A stretch of DNA of 64,000 nucleotides from Candidatus Thiodictyon syntrophicum (GCF_002813775.1 NZ_CP020370.1:806001-870000); one strand, 5' to 3'. Shown: positions 37,602-47,732, counted from the stretch's first letter. Program-made: numbers and translations. The notes: generated by a model from the letters alone, not told the origin.

Positions 37602-39587
37602 GTGCCGAAAAAACCGTCCAAGACCACCCAGGCCAGGGGCCAGCAGCCCGAACCGGCACAACTCAAGGGCGTGGAGCGCCTGATCAAGGCCCGCGATTTC
37701 GCCTCGGCCAGCGCCCGGGCGCGCGCCCTGGTGCAGCGCTTCCCCGATCACTGCGGCGCCAACCGAATGCTGGTGGATGCCCTGTATCAGGCCGGCGGCC
37801 GGGGCGCGGCCACCCTGGCCGCCCACCAGTGGGCGCAGCGCCGGCCCAACAGCCGGGAGGCCCAGGAGGTGCTCTTCCAGCTCGCCATGGAGCGCGACTA
37901 TGCCCTGCTGGCATCCCGCGCCCTTGAACGCTTGACTGACCTGGGCGCCGCGACGGAACGCTTCCATGCCGAGCCTGCGGCCTTGGCCGAAGTGCTGCAA
38001 CAGCCCGACGGCTCCCAGGCGACCCTGGCGGACATGGAGCGTTTCGAGATCGGCAAGCTGCACCTGGAGGCCCAGGACTACGCCGGCGCCGCGCGTGAAT
38101 TGGCCGGCGTCGCCGTGACCCCCGCACGCAACAACCGGGTGCTCGCACTCTTCCATCTGGGGCGCAGCGCGGAGGCGCTGAGCGCCGCGCTCGACGCCTG
38201 GCAACTGGACCCGGGCAACCTCTTCGCCCTGGGTTGGGCCCTGCAACTGCGCCTGTATCGGGGCGATGAGGGCGGCGCCCGGGGGCTCGCCGTCCCCCTG
38301 GCCCAGGCGTCGGCACGGCGCATCGAGGATGCCCAGGCCCAACTCGGCGCCCTGCTCCTGATCTGGGAGGACCAGGCCGCCTGGGATGCCTTCGAGCGCA
38401 CCAACCAGGCCACTTGGATCGGTGAGGCGACGGGCACCCCGGAGGCCATGCGCCTCCTGTTCGGCGGAGGCGCCGCCAGCCGCCTTGGTCGCGGCGACCA
38501 GGCCCGGACCCTGTGGAAGCGCGCCCTGGACCGGCACCCGGGGCTCGCCTGCGCCGAGGAGAACCTTGCCGCCCTGAAACGCGATGGCGTGCCGCCCGCC
38601 TACCCGGCCCTGTTCGACCTGGGCCAGGTGATCCCCATCGGCGTGTTGGACAGGTTGCGCCAGGGCGGCGCCACGGGCCTCGACGCCCGGATCGACCAGT
38701 GGGGCATCAACGACGCCTATCTGGAGGCCATCTATCTGACCGGCGACGCGACCGTGCGCACCACCGTGACCTATCTGCTGCAACGCCGACTCGATCACGC
38801 GGCCCCGGCCGCCGCGGGGCCGAGCACCCGGCGGGCGGCGACCATCCTGCGCGACCTGGCCCGGCTGCCCATCGGCACCAGTCAGGAGCGTCTTGGCTTC
38901 CTCGACGCCCTGCGGAAACGCAAGTTGATCGCCGCGGGCGAGGCCGTCAAGTTCTGGGACGGTACGGCATTGCAGGAGGCCCAGTTGATCTCGACCGAGA
39001 TTACCCGGGAGCCCGTGCCGAGTGACCTTACCCCGGACCTCATGAGGCTGCATGGTGAGGCAGTGAACCATCTGCGGGCCGGTCGGCTCGAGGCGGCCGA
39101 GACCGCCATCAACACCATCCTGGCGCGCGCCCCGGACCAGCAGAGCGTCCTTGGCAACCTGGCGGCGCTGCGTGCCCGTCAGGGCCGGGGTGACGAGTGC
39201 CGGGACATCCTGCGCCGCGTGGTCGAGATCCACCCGGACTATCTGTTTGCCCGCTGCAACCTGGCCGGTCTGCTGATCGAAGAGGGCGACCTGGACGCGG
39301 CCAAGGCGCTGCTGGAGGGCCTCGCCGAACGGCCGCGGATGCACATCCAGGAGGCGTTTGCACTCTATGGCGTCATGGCCATGTTGAGCCGTGCCCAAGG
39401 TAATGATGCGGCCGCCGCCGGCCTCATCGCCAGCCTGGAGCAGATGGTGGAAGACGAGGACGACGAACAACTGCTGGCCATGGCCAAGGAGCGCGTGGCG
39501 CGGGCGACCAAGGGCGGGCGGCTCAAGGCGGCCCTCGGGTCCTTGGTCAGGGGTGCGGTGGGGGCGGGGCGGCCGAAGGGGGGGTAG
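37602..39587 (+). CDS. TPR-repeat protein, tandem copy 1
   Basis: 661 residues from GTG 37602, with GGAGGA 7 bp upstream. A basic N-terminus (MPKKPSKTTQARGQ) is followed by helical tetratricopeptide units throughout, e.g. AQLKGVERLIKARDFASASA, NNRVLALFHLGRSAEALSAA and VLGNLAALRARQGRGDECRD. No enzymatic domain, signal peptide or membrane segment is seen. It is followed 59 bp later by a close paralogue of identical length. Function unknown; TPR proteins usually scaffold partners. Confidence 0.75.
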   Translation: MPKKPSKTTQARGQQPEPAQLKGVERLIKARDFASASARARALVQRFPDHCGANRMLVDALYQAGGRGAATLAAHQWAQRRPNSREAQEVLFQLAMERDYALLASRALERLTDLGAATERFHAEPAALAEVLQQPDGSQATLADMERFEIGKLHLEAQDYAGAARELAGVAVTPARNNRVLALFHLGRSAEALSAALDAWQLDPGNLFALGWALQLRLYRGDEGGARGLAVPLAQASARRIEDAQAQLGALLLIWEDQAAWDAFERTNQATWIGEATGTPEAMRLLFGGGAASRLGRGDQARTLWKRALDRHPGLACAEENLAALKRDGVPPAYPALFDLGQVIPIGVLDRLRQGGATGLDARIDQWGINDAYLEAIYLTGDATVRTTVTYLLQRRLDHAAPAAAGPSTRRAATILRDLARLPIGTSQERLGFLDALRKRKLIAAGEAVKFWDGTALQEAQLISTEITREPVPSDLTPDLMRLHGEAVNHLRAGRLEAAETAINTILARAPDQQSVLGNLAALRARQGRGDECRDILRRVVEIHPDYLFARCNLAGLLIEEGDLDAAKALLEGLAERPRMHIQEAFALYGVMAMLSRAQGNDAAAAGLIASLEQMVEDEDDEQLLAMAKERVARATKGGRLKAALGSLVRGAVGAGRPKGG

Positions 39588-39646
39588 CCTGATTGAAAAT
39601 GTCGATGCAGCTTGCCCCCGCTCACTGTTAACCCGGAGGACCCGCG

Positions 39647-41632
39647 GTGCCGAAGAAACCGTCCAAGACCGACCAGGCCAAGGGCCGGCAGCCCGAGTCG
39701 GCCCAGCTCAAGGCCGTCGAGCGCCTGCTCGAGGCCAGGGATTTCACGCGGGCCGTTATGCGGGCGCGCGCCCTGGTGCAGCGCTTCCCCGATCACGGCG
39801 CCGCCAACCGGATGCTGGTGGAGGCCCTCGATCAGGCCGGGAGCGCGGGGGCGGCGACCCTGGCGGCCTACCAGTGGGCGCACCGTCGGCCCAACAGCCA
39901 GGCGGCCCAGGAGGCACTGGTCCAATTCGCCGGCGAGGGCGGATATCCCCTACTGGTAGTCCGGGCCGCCGACCGCTTGGCCGACCTGGGCGCCATCGCA
40001 GAACCTATCCCTGCCGACCCCGCAGTCTTGGACGGGCTGATGCAACAACCCGACGGCTCGCACGCGACCCGCGAGGATTTGGAGCGTGTTGAAATCGGGC
40101 AGATCTACATGGCTGTCGACGACTTCGCCGCGGCCGTGCGTGAACTGGACGGCGTCGCCACCACCCCCGCCCGTAACAACCGGGCGCTCGCCCTCTTCCA
40201 TTCGGGGCGCAGCGAAGAGGCACTCGCCGCCACCCTCGACGCCTGGCAACAGGACCCGGGCAACCTCTGCGCCCTCGGTTTGGCCCTGCAACTGCGGTTC
40301 TATCGCGGTGATGAGACCGGCGCCCGGGCACTCGCGGTCCCCTTGGCCCAGGCCCAGGCCCGGCGCGCCGAGGATGCCCAGGCCCAGCTCGGCGCCCTGC
40401 TCCTGATCCGGGAGGATCAGGCCGCCTGGGACGCCTTCGAGCGCAGCAACCAGGCCGACTGGAGCGATGCGGCGACCGGCGTCCCGGAGGCCATGCGGCT
40501 CCTGTTCGGCGCCGGCGCCGCCAGCCGGTTGGGGCGCGGCGACCAGGCCCGGGACCTGTGGCAGCGCGCCCTGGCCCAGCACCCGGGGCTCGCGTCCGCC
40601 CGTGAGAACCTTGCCATCCTAGAGCGCGATGGCGTACCGCCGCTCTTCCCGGCCTTGTTCGCGCTGGGCCGGGCCTTCCCCATGGGCGTTATGGGCCGGA
40701 TTCACGAGACCGGTGCCGCGGCCCTCGAGTCCCGAATCAACCGGCTGGGCATGAGCGATCACTATCTGGAGGCGCTCTACCTGACCGGCGACCTGACGGT
40801 AAGGGGACTCGCCGCATATCTTCTGCAACGGCGGCTGGGTCACGCGGTCCGGGCCCCGGCGGGACCGACCACTAGGCCAGCGGCCACCATCCTGCGCGAC
40901 CTGGCGCGGCTGCCCATCGGCACCATCCAGGAACGCCTCGGGTTCATCAACGCCCTGCGGCAACGCAAGCTGCTCGCAGCCAACGAGGCCGTCGAATGCT
41001 GGGACGGCACCGGGCTGCAGGAGGTCACGGTGTTCTCGACCGCGATCCATCGGGAGACGGTGTCGACCGGCCTTCCGACCAAGCTCCAGACCCGGCTCGA
41101 GGAATCCATGCTCCAGATGCGGGCGCACCTGTTCGAGGCGGCCGAGGCCAACCTCAACGCCATCCTGGCGCGCGTCCCTGACCACCCGACCGCCTTAGGC
41201 AACCTCGCGGCGCTGCGCGGCCAGCAGGGCCGGACCCGGGAGTGCCGTGACCTGCTGCGGCGGGTCATCGCCGCCCACCCGGACTATCTGTTCGCCCGCT
41301 GCAACCTGGCCAGTATCCTGATCCCAGCCGGCGAACTGGATGAGGCCCAGGGTTTGCTGGACGGGCTGGCCCAACGGCCGCGGCTGCACCTCCAGGAGGT
41401 CTTCGAACTCTATGGTGTCCTGGCGATGCTCAGCCGCGCCCGGGGGGATGAGCGGGCCGCCGCCACCCTCATCGCCAGCCTGGAGCAGTTGGCGGAGCAA
41501 CCGGGCGACGAGCGGTGGCTGGCCTTGGCCAAGGTCCGTGTGGAGCGGGCTTTACCGCAAGGGCGTATCAACTCAACCGTGAGTGCCTCGACCAAGGGTT
41601 CAGCGGGGGCGGGTCGGCCGAAGCGGCGGTAG
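39647..41632 (+). CDS. TPR-repeat protein, tandem copy 2
   Basis: 661 residues from GTG 39647, again preceded by GGAGGACCCGCG, the same leader as copy 1. It is colinear with copy 1 from MPKKPSKT to the C-terminal GAGRPK, with high identity in blocks such as ARALVQRFPDH, TPARNNR, RDLARLPIGT and HPDYLFARCNLA and more change elsewhere. A gene duplication including the ribosome-binding site is the simplest reading. The central PDHPTALGNLAALRGQQGRT is a clear TPR. Confidence 0.75.
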   Translation: MPKKPSKTDQAKGRQPESAQLKAVERLLEARDFTRAVMRARALVQRFPDHGAANRMLVEALDQAGSAGAATLAAYQWAHRRPNSQAAQEALVQFAGEGGYPLLVVRAADRLADLGAIAEPIPADPAVLDGLMQQPDGSHATREDLERVEIGQIYMAVDDFAAAVRELDGVATTPARNNRALALFHSGRSEEALAATLDAWQQDPGNLCALGLALQLRFYRGDETGARALAVPLAQAQARRAEDAQAQLGALLLIREDQAAWDAFERSNQADWSDAATGVPEAMRLLFGAGAASRLGRGDQARDLWQRALAQHPGLASARENLAILERDGVPPLFPALFALGRAFPMGVMGRIHETGAAALESRINRLGMSDHYLEALYLTGDLTVRGLAAYLLQRRLGHAVRAPAGPTTRPAATILRDLARLPIGTIQERLGFINALRQRKLLAANEAVECWDGTGLQEVTVFSTAIHRETVSTGLPTKLQTRLEESMLQMRAHLFEAAEANLNAILARVPDHPTALGNLAALRGQQGRTRECRDLLRRVIAAHPDYLFARCNLASILIPAGELDEAQGLLDGLAQRPRLHLQEVFELYGVLAMLSRARGDERAAATLIASLEQLAEQPGDERWLALAKVRVERALPQGRINSTVSASTKGSAGAGRPKRR

Positions 41633-41929
41633 CCAGTCACCGGGCGGCGGCTTGAGCCGAGGATGGAGGAACCCTGGCGTCGCCGCCGTTCGCCGCTTTC
41701 GGCGCGACACTTGATCTTGTTAGCGGAATGTGCGAATTTTCGAGTGACGGTGAAGGAATCCAGCGAGAACGGGATTGGGATGGTAAGCTGTTACCAACCC
41801 GATCCAGGCATCTCAGCGGGTCATAAAGTGACGTTGAGTTTGATCTGTATCTCGCCCGTTGTTGTCACGGTTAGGTGCTTCGGCGCTCCGGGCATCTTGG
41901 ATTTTTACTTTGAATGATTGGGAGCGTTC
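41633..41929. other. Gap between the TPR pair and the restriction-modification module
   Basis: 297 bp with a marked drop in GC after about 41700, matching the restriction genes that follow. An 84-codon frame at 41663-41917 has no recognisable protein features. Likely the left boundary of the inserted restriction-modification module plus its promoter. Confidence 0.4.
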
Positions 41930-42766
41930 GTGTCGATCGGAGAGGGGCGTTTACTTCAGTCGCACGGGCTCACTAGCCAAGTCTATGTACCGATCCTGAG
42001 AGCAATCTTCCAGGAGAAATACAGTGAAGGCTGCATTGCGATCGACTTCAGTCTCGACGATGTGCGAAGGGCCGCAGAGAAACTTGGGATCACTGCGCGA
42101 AACCCAGCCGATGTCGTCTACAGGATGCGCTCACGGACGGTCCTCCCAGCAGAGATCATTGCGTTGGGTTTCTACATCCTTCGTCAGGTTGGGCGTGGAA
42201 AATATCGTCTTGAGAAAGCAGTGAGCACGGTCATCGATCTTCCTGACACCAAACCGATTGAGGCGCTTGATCTCACGCCGATACCAGTCCGTCGACTGTT
42301 GCCCGAAGACTTGGCGGATGTCGATGAACAGGCACTCCTCACTGTCGCAAGCTATTGCAAGCTCTTCGATCACTTCACGGGACTGCGTATATACAGGCTG
42401 CGTTCGCACGTCCGAAAGAGTGTCGTCGGCATAGGCCAGGCAGAACTGGATGAGTTGGACGTGGGCGTGGCGTTTCGCGATGACGAAATACCCGTGGTCG
42501 TACCCATTGAGGCGAAGGCCGTGGCGGATCCCGTGAACCGCGTGCAAATATCAGCAATGGTCGCCTTTAGTGGGGATTACTTCCCGGATCACGAAGTCAG
42601 ACCACTTGCTCTCAAAGTCGATGAACGTGGTCTCATGCATATACTCGAGTTCAATGCTACGACTGAACCGAGCGACCTGATAGTGGTCCGATCAGCCTGC
42701 TATCGCTTGGTACTGTCTGAGAAGCAAAGAGAATTCATTCGTCACACACGTCCGGTGGTTCTTTGA
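41930..42766 (+). CDS. Putative type II restriction endonuclease
   Basis: 278 residues from GTG 41930, with GGGAG at 41920-41924; TTG 41918 is the alternative. A PD-(D/E)xK-like core is visible at LDVGVAFRDDEIPVVVPIEA followed by K (acidic residue, then E-x-K), with VQISAMVAFSGDYFPDHEV after it. Nothing else is recognisable, which is normal for restriction enzymes. The call depends mainly on the one-base overlap with a cytosine methyltransferase. GC content is lower than the flanks. Confidence 0.7.
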   Translation: MSIGEGRLLQSHGLTSQVYVPILRAIFQEKYSEGCIAIDFSLDDVRRAAEKLGITARNPADVVYRMRSRTVLPAEIIALGFYILRQVGRGKYRLEKAVSTVIDLPDTKPIEALDLTPIPVRRLLPEDLADVDEQALLTVASYCKLFDHFTGLRIYRLRSHVRKSVVGIGQAELDELDVGVAFRDDEIPVVVPIEAKAVADPVNRVQISAMVAFSGDYFPDHEVRPLALKVDERGLMHILEFNATTEPSDLIVVRSACYRLVLSEKQREFIRHTRPVVL

Positions 42767-43908
42767 TGGGTCGCCCCACTGCTATCGAGCTTTTCAGTGG
42801 CTGCGGAGGCATGAGCGCCGGGCTTCTCGACGCTGGTTATGACGTTCGTCTCGGCGTCGACCATGACCGGCCTAGTGTTGATGTATTCGAGTATAATCAT
42901 GCTTATCGCGGCAGTCACTCATTACTCGCTGACGTGGCCGCACTCAGCGGTCATGACTTGCTTTCAAGCGCCGGCATTGCATCCGTGGATCTTCTTGTCG
43001 GCGGCCCCCCATGCCAGCCATTTAGTATTGTCGGAAAGCGGCTTGGTCTCGCCGATCCGCGAGCACAGCTCATACAGGAGTATCTTCGCCTGATTTGCCA
43101 GACCAACCCGCGGGCCGTGATTTTTGAGAACGTGCCTTCATTAATCAGCGCTCATGATGGTGCGGTTATCGACGACATCGAAGCTCAACTCACCAGCATG
43201 GGTTACCGAGTTAAGTACGGAATTCTCAACGCAGCCGATTACGGAGTGCCGCAGAACCGGAAAAGACTGATCCTGGTCGCTATCAAGGGACGCTCGCGGT
43301 TCCCGTTCCCACCCGGTCCCACGCACGCAGCTATTCCTGATTTATTTCATGTTCCCTACGTTACATGCCGCGACGCCCTAAGCGATCTGCCCGATGTCGA
43401 GGAGCCAGCGGCAGCAGCCATTCCTAATCACGTTCGCACGGAGCACACGCCACGGATGACCGAAGCCTTCGCGCGCCTTGCGCCAGGAAAAAGGGATCCC
43501 GGTTCCTATCATGACAGACTACATCCTGACAGACCGGGGTACACGCTTCGCGCGGGAAGTGGTAACTTCTCGCCGCTTCGACCGGTCCACTATCTCTACA
43601 ACCGTGTTATATCGGTGCGGGAGAGTGCTCGCTTACAGGGCTTCTCTGATTCGTTTATTTGGCCCGATTCAATATCCCGCTTGCAGCAATACCGCCAGGT
43701 GGGAAATGCGGTGCCGCCACCGCTGGCTCGCGTTGTAGGTGCATTTATCGCTTACTTGCAGGGTTGGGCGTTGGATCCCGACGCGTCCCTTGGCAACCCC
43801 AATGACCGGCCGAACGGGCTGCTTCTCACTCCCGAAGAATTACGGGATCGCCGTATGCGGTACCATCGCGGAGGCGCAAGCTTTGGGAAACGCAAGGCCG
43901 AGGTATGA
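42766..43908 (+). CDS. DNA (cytosine-5-)-methyltransferase
   Basis: 380 residues from ATG 42766 (TTG 42763 possible). All main C5-methylase motifs are in order: I IELFSGCGGMSAGLLDAGYD, IV GGPPCQPFSIVGKRLGLADP with the catalytic Cys, VI FENVPSLISA, VIII YGVPQNRKRLILVAIKG, a target-recognition stretch (about 190-280), IX SARLQGFSDSFIW and X QVGNAVPPPLARVVGAFI. It protects host DNA from the paired endonuclease. Its 3' end overlaps the truncated ATPase gene on the other strand. Confidence 0.95.
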   Translation: MGRPTAIELFSGCGGMSAGLLDAGYDVRLGVDHDRPSVDVFEYNHAYRGSHSLLADVAALSGHDLLSSAGIASVDLLVGGPPCQPFSIVGKRLGLADPRAQLIQEYLRLICQTNPRAVIFENVPSLISAHDGAVIDDIEAQLTSMGYRVKYGILNAADYGVPQNRKRLILVAIKGRSRFPFPPGPTHAAIPDLFHVPYVTCRDALSDLPDVEEPAAAAIPNHVRTEHTPRMTEAFARLAPGKRDPGSYHDRLHPDRPGYTLRAGSGNFSPLRPVHYLYNRVISVRESARLQGFSDSFIWPDSISRLQQYRQVGNAVPPPLARVVGAFIAYLQGWALDPDASLGNPNDRPNGLLLTPEELRDRRMRYHRGGASFGKRKAEV

Positions 43909-44754
43909 ACGAGAACTCTTTGCGAGAAGGATGATCGTCGGAAGCCGCGGCTGGAGCAGCAAGGTGGTCATACAGATGAAACGCAGGGTGCCGTCGGAGA
44001 AGTCGCCGGCATCGAAGGTGTCGTCGCAGTCGCGGTGCCGCCAGCGCAACCGGATCTGCCGGGGGTTGTGCGGCTCTGGTTCGAGAACGAAGTCGAGAAA
44101 GAACGGCGCCACCCGTTGAATGGTTCTGACAATCAAGGCGTAGGCCGGGGTGTCGCGCAGGGCGCGCAGAAAGGCAGCTAAGTTGTCCGCCTGGGGAAGG
44201 AGGGCCGCTGTCTCGTCGATGCGGCCGGGCTGCTTGACTCTTGCGGATTCGCTCGTGTCATGGAAGTGGTAGACCTTCCAATCCCGCAGGTAGCCGACGA
44301 CATGGCCGCTCGCATCTTTGCTGTGCGGCTGGTCGGGTAGTGCCGATTCTCTGGCGCCGGGAGTTCCCAAGTGATAATTCTTGGTGCCTCCCGAATAGCC
44401 GATGGAGTAGCCGAAGAATTTGCATACTTCCTCTTTGAATAGCAGCCCTCCGGCCGCGTCCGGAGCCAATGTGACACTGTAGGCGTTCGGCGTAAAGTGC
44501 AGGTCGATCGTCAGTGCACTGGTTCGCTTGCGTCCAAGAAAGAGCAGCTTGTCCGCACCAAGCTGCTGGGCGACATGAAATTGCAGATTCTTGTTCAGTA
44601 GTTGGTTGACGAACCTGAACAGCCCGATGAAGTTCGACTTACCGGCGCCGTTGGCGCCGAGGAGGATGTTCAAGGGCTTCAGGCGCAAGTCGAGTCGCTC
44701 GATCGACTTGTAGCCTTCGACCTTTATTCGGTCCAGCTTTCCGAGATCGCCCAT
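43840..44754 (-). pseudogene. AAA ATPase of the RecF/SMC-like type, C-terminus lost
   Basis: From ATG at 44754: MGDLGKLDRIKVEGYKSIER, Walker A LLGANGAGKSNFIGLF, then YLRDWKVYHFHDTS and FDAGDFSDGTLRFICMTTLL, the ABC-type signature. Right after LPTIIL, where DEPELGLHP (Walker B) should come, the sequence becomes unrelated (LAKSSRSYLGLAFPK) and ends in the methylase 3' region. The break is at about 43927-43932. It is the last gene of the minus-strand ATPase operon and lost its Walker B when the restriction-modification DNA arrived. Confidence 0.8.
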
Positions 44755-44814
44755 GGTCAATTCTTCATCTTGGCTATGGCCGCAGTTGCGCGCCGGGGCC
44801 GCCGCTTGGCTACC

Positions 44815-46278
44815 CTACACCGGCGCAATGCCCCCCCTCCTTAACAGCTTCGCCGCGACCCGGAAGAGATCAGGCATGTCGAGACGACCGTCCTTACGTC
44901 GGAACATGACACCGATGCGTTCGAGGGCGACGAATAATTCATGCTCGCCCTGTCGCTCGGGGTCGGGGAATGGCGGCAGGTAGTTGTTTTCGGCATCGGC
45001 AATGAGCCGCTGCACGGTCAGCGCATTGCTCCAGACGTGATACACATCCTCCTCCACCCGCGGTAACAGCAGACCGGCAAGCGGGGCCAGCACCCCCTTG
45101 ATCCAGGGAAACTCCTGGTGCAACTGATCCACCCGGGTCTTGGATGCGGCACGCAGCCCGTGACGGATGCCCTCGGGGGTGATGACCCGGTCAACCGGCG
45201 GGGTGAGGTGACGGGCGGCAGCGATCATCATGCCGAGAAAACTGCGGGGCGTGACCTCTGCCCTAGCATCGCCCAGGTGCGTCATTGGCCAGTCGTAGGT
45301 ATTGCCTTTCTTATAGGCATAGGCACCCTGCCCCATGTAGGGTCCAGCGAGTGCCGTCATGAGCGTCTTCTGATCCGTGGGTATGTATGCCAAAGGCCAA
45401 CGGTGGGTAAGGATAGAATCCCGATTCCCCTGCGGGAGGTTATTCAACTGGAGCAGCGCCGCGAATGCAGTCCTAGCATCGTCGTCCGGGGCCAGCGCCA
45501 ACCGGGCGAAGAGCAGACCGTAGAGATCCCACGCGGTCCAATCGAGCCGAATGGCGCCGGTGCGCAGCTTCGGCAACTCCACGAAGCGCAGTGCATCGTC
45601 GTCGAGTTGATCCGGCCGCAGGAAGAGCTTGAGGCGGATCGCACGGTACGCGCGCATGGCCCACACCACCTCCAGCAGGGTCTCGGTCAGCAGGCGCCTC
45701 CTGGGCCAGGTCCGCGCCACGGTATCCAGGGCGTCGTAGACCACCAGCAGGCTCTTACCCGCGGCCCGCAGCCGGTTTTCATGGGCAAGGAGCTGATCTT
45801 CGCGGGCCTCGTAATCACGCGCCAGGTCCAAGAAGACGCTCGGTCGCGCGGTCTCATTGCCGGCAGAGCGATCCGCTGCACTCAGGATGGTGGCCCACCA
45901 AAACGCCTTTGCGTCGTCGTGGCTACCGTTCGGTGCAACGGCTTTGTCGATGGCATCCACCGACACGCCGTCGGGGCCGCCGATGCCCGTATAGCCAAAA
46001 CGGACCTCAATCCGGTCCAGCCCGAGCCTGGGATAGGCACGCGCTGCCGCCTCGCGGGTGTCTGACTGGAAGAGCACGCTGGCCCAGAAGCTCTTGCCGC
46101 TCCCGCGCGAGCCCAGAACGATGGGTGTCGCCGGGTCCAGGGCCGCGGCGTGGGTCTCCGGGGCATAGATCTCATCGAGTCTTGCCGCATTCGCGCCAAC
46201 CGCGTCGGCGGAGGCGTCCGGCGGGATCGCGGCGATGGCACTGCGGATGGCCTGGAAGGCGTCGGCGGGGAGGCTCAT
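44815..46278 (-). CDS. P-loop NTPase of the KGGVGR operon
   Basis: 487 residues. Walker A is at residues 56-63 (LGSRGSGKSFWAS) and a Walker B-like LLVVYDALDTVAR near residue 180. A possible sensor region (AIRLKLFLRPDQLDDDALRF) and a winged-helix-like end (ERIGVMFRRKDGRLDMPDLF) follow. It resembles orphan STAND/AAA-type ATPases of defence islands rather than any housekeeping enzyme. Its ATG overlaps the stop of the ParA-like gene (ATGA), so the two are co-translated. No effector domain is visible. Confidence 0.8.
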   Translation of the reverse strand: MSLPADAFQAIRSAIAAIPPDASADAVGANAARLDEIYAPETHAAALDPATPIVLGSRGSGKSFWASVLFQSDTREAAARAYPRLGLDRIEVRFGYTGIGGPDGVSVDAIDKAVAPNGSHDDAKAFWWATILSAADRSAGNETARPSVFLDLARDYEAREDQLLAHENRLRAAGKSLLVVYDALDTVARTWPRRRLLTETLLEVVWAMRAYRAIRLKLFLRPDQLDDDALRFVELPKLRTGAIRLDWTAWDLYGLLFARLALAPDDDARTAFAALLQLNNLPQGNRDSILTHRWPLAYIPTDQKTLMTALAGPYMGQGAYAYKKGNTYDWPMTHLGDARAEVTPRSFLGMMIAAARHLTPPVDRVITPEGIRHGLRAASKTRVDQLHQEFPWIKGVLAPLAGLLLPRVEEDVYHVWSNALTVQRLIADAENNYLPPFPDPERQGEHELFVALERIGVMFRRKDGRLDMPDLFRVAAKLLRRGGIAPV

Positions 46279-47723
46279 CCCACGTCCTCATTTTCGGGTG
46301 GCTCAGCGTCCGAGCGCCGCAGGGAACCGACTCCGATGCTCGGTGCGCCCGCCAGGACCGAATCCGAATCGACAGGTATCGTAATCGGCAGCGTGTCATG
46401 GATTTGGTCCAGCAACTGGCCGAAGGCCGGCCGATAGACCCGCTCAACCAGCAGATCCTGTCGCGCCTGCGGGTCGAAGCCGCGAAACCGGGGGTCATCG
46501 GCCACGGCCAGCGGTATCCGCGGTTGCCAATCTTCGTCCGGGAGCACGGCCGCATCTGGTGCCGTGTCGTCCCAGGGTATGTCACTGAAGGCGCCCACCA
46601 CTGGTAATTCCGGGTCCACCCGCAGCGGGGCTGGCCCGAGTCCGACGTCAGTAAACAGGGTCCGGCAACGCTCGGCGAATGCCGCAGCATCCAGGGTCTT
46701 CTGCATCTTGCCCTGGACCAGGGTGAGGCGGTCGAGCCATTCAGGCGCGCCCTGCGCCCGATCGACGAATCGCGCCAAATGGGACAACAGCACCTCGAAT
46801 CCCTGATACGTCTGCGGTTCATCGAGACCGAACAAGAACACCTCCGCGCCGAGCCCCAGGAGTGCCGCGGCGGTGGTCTCATGCAGCCCGGCGCGCGCGT
46901 CCACCAGGATCGCGTCGTAGCGGTGCGGATCGGCGAAGGCATCCACCAGTGCGCGGATCTGGTCGAGCAGCGTGGTCACCTGACCTTCAGGCCCGATGTC
47001 TTCTACATAGGCGCGCGCGATCTTGGCGAGCACATCCGCGGGGTGACTCAAGGATCGCCGACCTAGCACTGGAATGACATCGATCCGTCCGCGTCCGCCA
47101 GCCAACCCGGAGGGTCCGACCAGATCGGTCAGAAAGGTCGCGTCAAGTGGCGCAAGCCCGTTTTCCACCAAGGCGTCGAGCACGCCGAATTCAGGCAAGG
47201 TGCCCTCGTCCAAGAGCATCGGCCCCAGACCGGGTGCTTCCAGGTCTAGGTCGATTGTCAGCACGCGCAGGCCGCGAGCGGCCAAATCCGCGGCCGTGAC
47301 CGCAAGCGCCGTGGACCGGCCGACCCCGCCCTTCAGGCTCGCGAAGACGAAGCGCGGTGGCGGCGGCGCGGCCGGAAAGGGCGCGCGCAGCCAATCGGCG
47401 CCGACTAACCGACGATCCAGGAGTCGGACGCGGTAGGCCCCGGCGGTGACGGTCAGAGCGGCGGGGTCCGCCAGGATCGGCGTGACACCGTAGGCGTCAG
47501 CCCCGGCGGCGACCCGATCCGACCGTGCATAGGGCCCGAGGGCCAGGCGAAGCCGGTCCGAAAGGGTCTTGACAGCCGTCTCGTCCAACTCGGAATCGGC
47601 GAAAAAGCAGAGGCGCCCGGTCGTGTCGCGCAGAGCGACTCCCGCGGACAATGTCTCTTCGCCAAGCGCTTCCGCCACGACTCTCGCAAGGGTAGGGAGG
47701 CTATCGTCGAATCGAATCGTCAT
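46275..47723 (-). CDS. ParA/MinD-like ATPase with variant KGGVGR Walker A
   Basis: 482 residues. The N-terminal 120 residues are unassigned (TLARVVAEALGEETLSAGVA). The SIMIBI ATPase part starts at FVFASLKGGVGRSTALAVTA (deviant Walker A KGGVGRST at 131-138, Arg in place of the usual Lys/Thr context), followed by RVLTIDLDLEAPGLGPMLLD. YDAILVDARAGLHETTAAAL is the switch/Walker B region. ParA-like proteins pattern cargo on DNA or membranes; the KGGVGR variant occurs in poorly characterised accessory operons. It lies between the HEPN-like gene (9 bp) and the P-loop NTPase (overlap). Confidence 0.85.
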   Translation of the reverse strand: MTIRFDDSLPTLARVVAEALGEETLSAGVALRDTTGRLCFFADSELDETAVKTLSDRLRLALGPYARSDRVAAGADAYGVTPILADPAALTVTAGAYRVRLLDRRLVGADWLRAPFPAAPPPPRFVFASLKGGVGRSTALAVTAADLAARGLRVLTIDLDLEAPGLGPMLLDEGTLPEFGVLDALVENGLAPLDATFLTDLVGPSGLAGGRGRIDVIPVLGRRSLSHPADVLAKIARAYVEDIGPEGQVTTLLDQIRALVDAFADPHRYDAILVDARAGLHETTAAALLGLGAEVFLFGLDEPQTYQGFEVLLSHLARFVDRAQGAPEWLDRLTLVQGKMQKTLDAAAFAERCRTLFTDVGLGPAPLRVDPELPVVGAFSDIPWDDTAPDAAVLPDEDWQPRIPLAVADDPRFRGFDPQARQDLLVERVYRPAFGQLLDQIHDTLPITIPVDSDSVLAGAPSIGVGSLRRSDAEPPENEDVG

Positions 47724-47732
47724 GATCGGTCC

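Noticed and set aside
41663-41917. 84-codon frame upstream of the restriction endonuclease
   Set aside because: No domain, no ribosome-binding site, and it crosses the composition boundary; treated as non-coding gap.
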